From UBA10329 sp964500205 (GTDB taxonomy: Bacteria; Bacteroidota; Bacteroidia; UBA10329), in the NCBI GenBank assembly GCA_964500205.1, contig CAZCNS010000017.1:12251-76250 (forward strand): DNA of 64,000 nt. The letters are read 5' to 3'. Below the pieces are notes generated by a model that had not been told where the DNA came from, did no database searches, and worked only from the letters and a program-made list of their open reading frames with translations. Made by a program: the position numbers and the translations under genes. This document shows positions 59,669-64,000 of the stretch, one piece after another. Every line of letters begins with the position of its first letter. The first letter of the stretch is position 1.

Positions 59669-62305
59669 ATGAAAATCAGAGAAATAAACGCCATGCGTGG
59701 CCCCAACTACTGGTCTGTGAAACGCCACAAGCTCATCGTGATGGTGCTCGATTTGGAGGACATGGAGGAAAAGCCCACCAACCTTGTGCCCGGCTTCGGG
59801 GATAGGCTGAAGGCGATGTTCCCCACTATGATCTCGCACCGCTGTTCTGAGGGCTGCGAGGGCGGGTTCTTCATGCGGGTGGATGACGGCACATGGATGG
59901 GCCACGTCATCGAGCACATCGCTTTGGAGATCCAGACCCTTGCGGGCATGGACACCGGCTTTGGCCGCACCCGCGACTATGGCGAGAAAGGCGTCTATAA
60001 TGTGGTGTTCTCCTACTTGGAAGAGAGCGTGGGCCGCTATGCCGCCTCTGCCGCGCTGCGCATCTGCGAGGCATTGATCGATGGCCGAGACTACGACCTC
60101 GAAGCCGACATTCAGGAGATGCGCGAACTGCGCGAGGCTGAGCGTTTGGGGCCCAGCACGGGTTCCATTGTGGAAGAGGCCGCCAGCCGTGGTATTCCAT
60201 GGATTCGCCTCAACAAGTATTCCCTGTGCCAGTTGGGATATGGTGCCAATCAGAAGCGCATACAGGCCACGGTGACCAGCGAGACGAGCAGCATCGGTGT
60301 GGAGATTGCCTGCGACAAGGAGGACACGAAGTTCCTGCTCGAACAGGCCGAGGTGAATGTGCCCCGTGGCGAGATCATCAGCCGCGAAAGCAGTCTGGAG
60401 GAGGCCTGCAAAAACATCCGTTTCCCGTTGGTGGTGAAGCCCGTGGACGGCAATCATGGCCGTGGCATCACCGTCAACATCCAGAACTATGACGATGCCT
60501 TGGTGGCGTTCCATGCGGCCAAGAAGGTGTCGCAGAAAGTGATTGTAGAGAAATACATCACGGGCGAGGACTATCGTCTGTTGGTCATCAACCACCGTTT
60601 GGTGGCGGCCGCCAAGCGCAGCCCTGCCCACGTGATCGGGGATGGAAAGCATACCATAGAACAGTTGGTGGCCGAGGTGAACAGCGACCCGCGCAGGGGC
60701 TACGGCCACGAGAATGTGCTCACGGCCATTACCATCAACGACCTTACCATCAGCATCCTTGCCGCCAAGGGTTATACGGTTGATTCAATACCTGCTGAAG
60801 GCGAACGGGTCATCCTGAAAGACACCGCCAACCTGAGCACGGGCGGCACGGCCGAGGATGTGACGGACATCGTTCACCCCGCCAACATCTCCATGGCTGA
60901 GCGCATCAGCAAGATCATCGACCTCGACATCTGCGGCATCGACATCATGACCACCGACATCAGCCAGCCGCTCAGCGACACGGGCGGTGCGGTGCTCGAA
61001 GTGAACGCAGGTCCCGGTTTCCGCATGCACCTCGCGCCCACCAAAGGACTGCCGCGCAACGTGGCCGGCCCTGTAATCGACAAGCTTTTCCCGAAGCAGG
61101 GCGACACGGGCCGCATCCCCATCATCGCCATCACAGGCACCAACGGCAAGACCACCACGAGCCGCCTCATAGCCCACATGGCCAAGATGAGCGGCTATCG
61201 CGTGGGCTACACCACCAGCGATGGCGTCTACATTCAGAACCGCATGTTGATGAAGGGCGACTGCACCGGCCCGGCCAGCACCGAGTTCGTGCTCAAGGAC
61301 CCCACGGTCAACTTCGCGGTGCTCGAATGCGCCCGTGGCGGACTGCTGCGAGCCGGGTTGGGTTTCCACCACTGCGATGTGGGCATTGTGACCAACGTGG
61401 CAGCCGACCATCTGGGCCTCAAGGGCATCCACACCATCGAGCAGTTGGCCAAGGTGAAGGGCGTGATCCCCGAAACGGTGCTGCCCAGTGGCTATGCCAT
61501 CCTCAATGCCGATGACGACCTCGTTTATGAGATGCGCAAGAACGTGAAGTGCAATGTAGCGCTGTTCTCCATGGACGAAAACAACCCGCGCATCAAGGCA
61601 TTGCAGCGCCTCGGTGGCATCACAGCGGTGTATGAGGACGGCTACGTGACGCTCTGTCGCGGGCAATGGAAGATGCGCGTGCTGCGTGCCGACCAGATCC
61701 CGTTGACCCATGGCGGCAAGGCGCACTTCATGATCCAGAACGTGCTTCCGGCCATATTGGCGGCCAACGTGCAGGGTATTAGCATCGAGGACATGAAGGC
61801 CGCACTCGAGAGTTTCATCCCTTCCGCATCGCAGACCCCGGGCCGCCTCAACCTCTATAAGTTCGACAACTTCCAAGTGCTGCTCGACTATGCGCACAAC
61901 CCGGCCGGAATGCGCGCCTTGCAGCAGTTCGTCAGTCAACTGGACGCCACGGTCAAGGTGGGCATCATTGCCGGCATTGGCGACCGCAGAGTGGAGGACA
62001 ACAACGAGATGGGAAGCATCGCAGCCGAGATGTTTGACGAGATCATCATCCGTCAGGACAAACAACTGCGCGGCAAGACCGAGGCCGAGCTCATCAAGAT
62101 GCTTGATGACGGCATCAAGGCCAAGGACCCGAACAAGAAGACCACCATCATCCCATCCGAGAAGGAGGCCATTCTTCATGCCGTGAAACACGCCAAGAAC
62201 GGCACCCTCATTGTCCTTTGCAGCGATGTGATCCCCGAAGCCCTCGACCTTGTCTCCCTATTGAAGGAACAGGAAATGAGGGGAGAGGCGATGATTGGGG
62301 GGTAG
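59669..62305 (+). CDS. cphA: Cyanophycin synthetase
   Basis: From the ATG at 59669 (MKIREINAMRGPNYWSV) the protein has 878 residues, the usual CphA length. The N-terminal domain (to about 160) precedes an ATP-grasp domain (about 215-470, with PLVVKPVDGNHGRGITVNI) that adds aspartate. A Mur-ligase-like domain (about 490-878, GTNGKTTTSRLI and LLDYAHNPAG) adds arginine. It makes the storage polymer multi-L-arginyl-poly-L-aspartate. No cyanophycinase is in the window. The next gene, an isoaspartyl peptidase of the degradation route, is truncated. Confidence 0.95.
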   Translation: MKIREINAMRGPNYWSVKRHKLIVMVLDLEDMEEKPTNLVPGFGDRLKAMFPTMISHRCSEGCEGGFFMRVDDGTWMGHVIEHIALEIQTLAGMDTGFGRTRDYGEKGVYNVVFSYLEESVGRYAASAALRICEALIDGRDYDLEADIQEMRELREAERLGPSTGSIVEEAASRGIPWIRLNKYSLCQLGYGANQKRIQATVTSETSSIGVEIACDKEDTKFLLEQAEVNVPRGEIISRESSLEEACKNIRFPLVVKPVDGNHGRGITVNIQNYDDALVAFHAAKKVSQKVIVEKYITGEDYRLLVINHRLVAAAKRSPAHVIGDGKHTIEQLVAEVNSDPRRGYGHENVLTAITINDLTISILAAKGYTVDSIPAEGERVILKDTANLSTGGTAEDVTDIVHPANISMAERISKIIDLDICGIDIMTTDISQPLSDTGGAVLEVNAGPGFRMHLAPTKGLPRNVAGPVIDKLFPKQGDTGRIPIIAITGTNGKTTTSRLIAHMAKMSGYRVGYTTSDGVYIQNRMLMKGDCTGPASTEFVLKDPTVNFAVLECARGGLLRAGLGFHHCDVGIVTNVAADHLGLKGIHTIEQLAKVKGVIPETVLPSGYAILNADDDLVYEMRKNVKCNVALFSMDENNPRIKALQRLGGITAVYEDGYVTLCRGQWKMRVLRADQIPLTHGGKAHFMIQNVLPAILAANVQGISIEDMKAALESFIPSASQTPGRLNLYKFDNFQVLLDYAHNPAGMRALQQFVSQLDATVKVGIIAGIGDRRVEDNNEMGSIAAEMFDEIIIRQDKQLRGKTEAELIKMLDDGIKAKDPNKKTTIIPSEKEAILHAVKHAKNGTLIVLCSDVIPEALDLVSLLKEQEMRGEAMIGG

Positions 62306-62517
62306 TTTGTGAAAGGAGAAAATGGAAAATGGGGGAATGGAAAATAGTGGCTTCGTGAAACAACGCCTTCACTGATTCCCATTCTATCGTCTCCATCAAC
62401 CCAAGACCATTTTCCATTTTCTTTTTTCCTTGCCCTTCCGTGCCTCCGTGGCCAATTCATGTTCTTCCGCCCACTACCATTTTCCTCATTCCCATTTTCC
62501 ATTTTCTCTAAAAGACG
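62306..62517. repeat. Inverted repeat spacer built from ggaaaatgg words
   Basis: After cphA, the left arm (about 62311-62347) repeats gaaaatggaaaatggggg. The right arm has two blocks (about 62405-62428 and 62475-62512) of cattttccattttc, complementary to the left. Between them lies non-coding sequence. It repeats the design of the spacers at 421-522, 5909-6082 and 58456-58651. Confidence 0.55.
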
Positions 62518-62739
62518 ATGAACAACTTCTCACTCGCCATCCATGGCGGGGCAGGCACACTGCTCCGTGGGCAGATGACCCCAGCCAAGGAACAGGAATA
62601 CACGGCTGCATTGCAACAGGCGTTGGATGCAGGCCATGCCGTCCTCAGTAAAGTTGGTAGCGCATTGGATGCTGTGGAGGCAGCTGTCCGTGTGCTGGAA
62701 GGTTATCGGGTGGGCACTGAGCAACAACATGACAGCTAA
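62518..62739 (+). pseudogene. N-terminal fragment of isoaspartyl peptidase / plant-type L-asparaginase
   Basis: The first about 60 codons (MNNFSLAIHGGAGTLLRGQM...ALDAGHAVLSKVGSALDAVEAAVRVLE) are a clear start of the Ntn-hydrolase isoaspartyl peptidase/asparaginase-2 family, with IHGGAGTL and A-D-A-V-E-A-A-V-R. Homology stops at about 62700, where IS3-type sequence begins in another frame. The remaining codons to the stop at 62739 are out-of-frame transposase DNA. The catalytic threonine domain is missing, so the product is inactive. In cyanophycin users this enzyme hydrolyses beta-Asp-Arg dipeptides. Confidence 0.88.
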
Positions 62740-63153
62740 GGACACCAGTTTGGCCGCTTGGAAAATAGCCGTTCACAACAGGTCGGTCACACCGGATCTG
62801 ATCTTTCACTCCGACAGAGGTGTGCAGTATGCCTGCAACGAGTTCACCTTGCTACTGAAGGCATATCCCACAGTGAGGCAGAGCATGAGCAGAAAGGGCA
62901 ACTGCTGGGATAATGCCGTGGCAGAAAGTTTCTTCAAAACCTTGAAGTCAGAATGTACCGACCACCTTCAAAAACTCAACTTGAAACAGACCGAAATAGC
63001 GGTCTTTGACTATATCGAGTGCTGGTACAACACCCACAGAAGGCACTCCGCCCTTAACTACATGACACCTTTGGAATATGAAAATCAGTTATCAATTTGG
63101 AAAATAGCAGCTTAGTGTCTTATCTCTCTGTCCAAAATAAAGTTGCAAGTCCA
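62698..63153 (+). mobile_element. IS3-family transposase remnant (orfB 3' part plus right end)
   Basis: Homology begins with KVIGWALSNNMT at about 62702 and continues through LIFHSDRGVQYAC, QSMSRKGNCWDNAVAESFFKTLK and WYNTHRRHSALNYMTPLEYE to a stop at 63113-63115. This is the C-terminal half of an IS3 rve integrase: the DDE motif's second Asp (HSDRG) and Glu (AVAESFF) are present, the first Asp lost. The right end is probably the sequence ending at 63153 (minus strand TGGACTTGCAACTTT…). The left end is missing. Microhomology ggaag (62697-62701) sits at the junction with the asparaginase gene. Confidence 0.85.
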
Positions 63154-63588
63154 GTGCAGGCCTGCTTGTACATGCGGATGATGGTGCACAATGTGATGGG
63201 CCGTGGGCCTGTGGTAGGGGCGTTCCGCGGAACGCCCGTACGGTCGGCATCATCACCGTGGTCGGGTTTCGTACGCGGCAGGCCCGTCTGTGCTTACATC
63301 CCGTTGCCTGCCAGCGATGGCAGCGGGTCACCTATCAACAGGATGCCGTGCATGTGGTTGGGCATGATGACGAACGCATCCAGCGACACCTGTTCCCGTA
63401 GCTCGGCTGTGCTCAGCCATTCTTCCTGCGCAATGCGGCCCGCATCGCTCAGGTGCATCACGTCATCGCGCACCTCTCCGAACCAATGCACCCCTGTCCT
63501 TGCAAACGATGGTGATGAAATACGTGCCCTCCCCTGCATAATCATATCCCCGCAGACGGATGGACTTACGGTTGTGCTTGTGGGGCAT
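63154..63588 (-). pseudogene. REP-associated tyrosine transposase (Y1_Tnp/RAYT), frameshifted and cut off
   Basis: On the minus strand an ATG at 63588 starts MPHKHNRKSIRLRGYDY, then TYFITIVCKDRG. The frame shifts at a C-run (63491-63494), after which homology resumes in another frame (HWFGEVRDDVMHLSDAGRIAQEEWLSTAELREQVSLDAFVIMPNHMHGIL). A stop at 63294 follows, then a third-frame piece (PRPITLCTIIRMYKQACT). The gene ends at the IS3 right end. The catalytic region MPNHMHG is retained but the tyrosine part is lost. REP palindromes lie around and within it. Confidence 0.85.
63218..63237. repeat. REP palindrome 1
   Basis: A perfect 20-bp palindrome, gggcgttccgcggaacgccc, inside the decayed RAYT coding region; flanking gta...gta makes it slightly longer. 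Confidence 0.85.
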
Positions 63589-63606
63589 GGCGGTGGTTGC
63601 CATCAG

Positions 63607-63626
63607 GGGCGTGCCACGGCACGCCC
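63607..63626. repeat. REP palindrome 2
   Basis: Near-perfect 20-bp palindrome, gggcgtgccacggcacgccc, with a central mismatch, followed by gtacggt as in copy 1. Confidence 0.8.
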
Positions 63627-63661
63627 GTACGGTGGGTGATATGGTGGGTCGTCCGTGGTAA

Positions 63662-63681
63662 GGGCGTTCCGCAGAACGCCC
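63662..63681. repeat. REP palindrome 3
   Basis: Near-perfect 20-bp palindrome, gggcgttccgcagaacgccc, with one central mismatch, just downstream of the mutase gene. Confidence 0.8.
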
Positions 63682-63695
63682 CTAGGGTGGTTGCA

Positions 63696-64000
63696 TCACA
63701 TGTTGCGTCTATACTGCCCTCCCACCTCAAACAGCGCATCGGTTATCTGCCCCAATGAACAGGCCTTGGTGACGGCCATCAAGGTGTCGAAAAGGTTGCC
63801 GTTCTGCACGGCCGTTTCCTGCAACTGGCGTAGCAGGGCGGGCGAGCGTTCGGCATTGGCGCGGTGCAGGTCGGCCAGCATGGCGATCTGGTACTGCTTC
63901 TCGTCTTCTGTGGCTCGGATCACCTCCTTGGGCAGGATGGTGGGTGAGCCTTTGCTGCTGAGGAAGGTGTTGACGCCTATGATGGGGAATTCGCCCGTGT
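63696..64000 (-). CDS. Methylmalonyl/isobutyryl-CoA mutase family protein (C-terminal end, 5' part outside window)
   Basis: The minus-strand frame runs from the window edge to a stop at 63696, giving about 101 residues: GEFPIIGVNTFLSS, PKEVIRATEDEKQYQIAMLADLHRAN and VTKACSLGQITDALFEVGGQYRRNM. These are C-terminal segments of the B12-dependent acyl-CoA mutase catalytic subunit; the pattern is close to the IcmF-type fused mutase. It rearranges branched acyl-CoA thioesters using adenosylcobalamin. The cobalamin and any G-protein domains lie beyond the edge. Confidence 0.88.
   Translation of the reverse strand, partial: TGEFPIIGVNTFLSSKGSPTILPKEVIRATEDEKQYQIAMLADLHRANAERSPALLRQLQETAVQNGNLFDTLMAVTKACSLGQITDALFEVGGQYRRNM

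Noticed and set aside
60785..62191. 468-codon open frame on the minus strand
   Set aside because: Antisense shadow of cphA, which has clear catalytic motifs.
62518..62739. Functional short asparaginase
   Set aside because: The catalytic threonine domain is missing and the last codons are out-of-frame IS3 DNA.

Overview
The window is a gene-dense chromosomal segment (GC clearly above 50%) from a member of the Bacteroidota, most likely a Flavobacteriales-type lineage. The evidence is a type IX secretion (T9SS) C-terminal sorting domain on one protein, a PorP/SprF-family membrane protein, an OmpA-family porin with thrombospondin-3 calcium repeats, repeated use of the Bacteroidota promoter box TAnnTTTG, weak or absent Shine-Dalgarno sequences, and family sets typical of the phylum (GH3-like synthetase, M61 peptidase with PDZ, DUF2062-fused glycosyltransferase, DUF6913). 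No plasmid, phage or CRISPR locus is seen. Most of the window is core genome; the last 2 kb is mobile-element debris.

Layout. 1-9 kb: end of a class I aldolase, accD, a phosphoribosyltransferase, aroK, an SDR oxidoreductase, a DUF2062 glycosyltransferase paired with a hotdog dehydratase-like protein, an FKBP isomerase, mazG, fabI and small lipoproteins. 9-15 kb: a BRO-N gene broken by one in-frame stop, mfd, a DMT transporter and ribD. 15-18 kb: a T9SS-exported protein with a lysyl oxidase domain that keeps the copper ligands and both residues of the LTQ cofactor. 18-22 kb: a compact acyl/glycan module (acyl carrier protein, KASIII, GT2, GNAT). 22-34 kb: lolD, dapA, DUF6913, FemAB-like GNAT, mnmE, sucD, M61 peptidase, a phosphatase-SerA fusion, and PorP. 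34-45 kb: tRNA-Asp, a GH13 glucosidase, a DsbD-type protein, ompA, a deoxynucleoside kinase, folK, sppA and a GH3-like enzyme. 45.7-52.4 kb: an exopolysaccharide operon (WlbA-like dehydrogenase, Wza, a small Wzc-derived coiled-coil protein, Wzc tyrosine kinase, RfbC, WecA-like transferase). 52.5-58.5 kb: rpsF-rpsR-rplI, fadD, a GT-C-like membrane protein and a Na+/solute symporter. 58.8-62.3 kb: an antitoxin/PIN-toxin pair and cyanophycin synthetase. 62.5-64 kb: isoaspartyl peptidase cut off by an IS3 remnant, a decayed REP-associated tyrosine transposase with REP palindromes, and the 3' end of a methylmalonyl/isobutyryl-CoA mutase.

Four observations stand out. (1) About ten genes have a TAnnTT(T/C)G-like box only 4-5 nt before the start codon, which predicts leaderless mRNAs. 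(2) The exported lysyl oxidase-like protein looks catalytically competent. (3) A secreted mini-protein derived from the Wzc coiled coil sits between wza and wzc. (4) Cyanophycin synthetase is intact while the neighbouring isoaspartyl peptidase is truncated by an IS junction. Several spacers also hold long imperfect inverted repeats built from short repeated words, a different word in each spacer.
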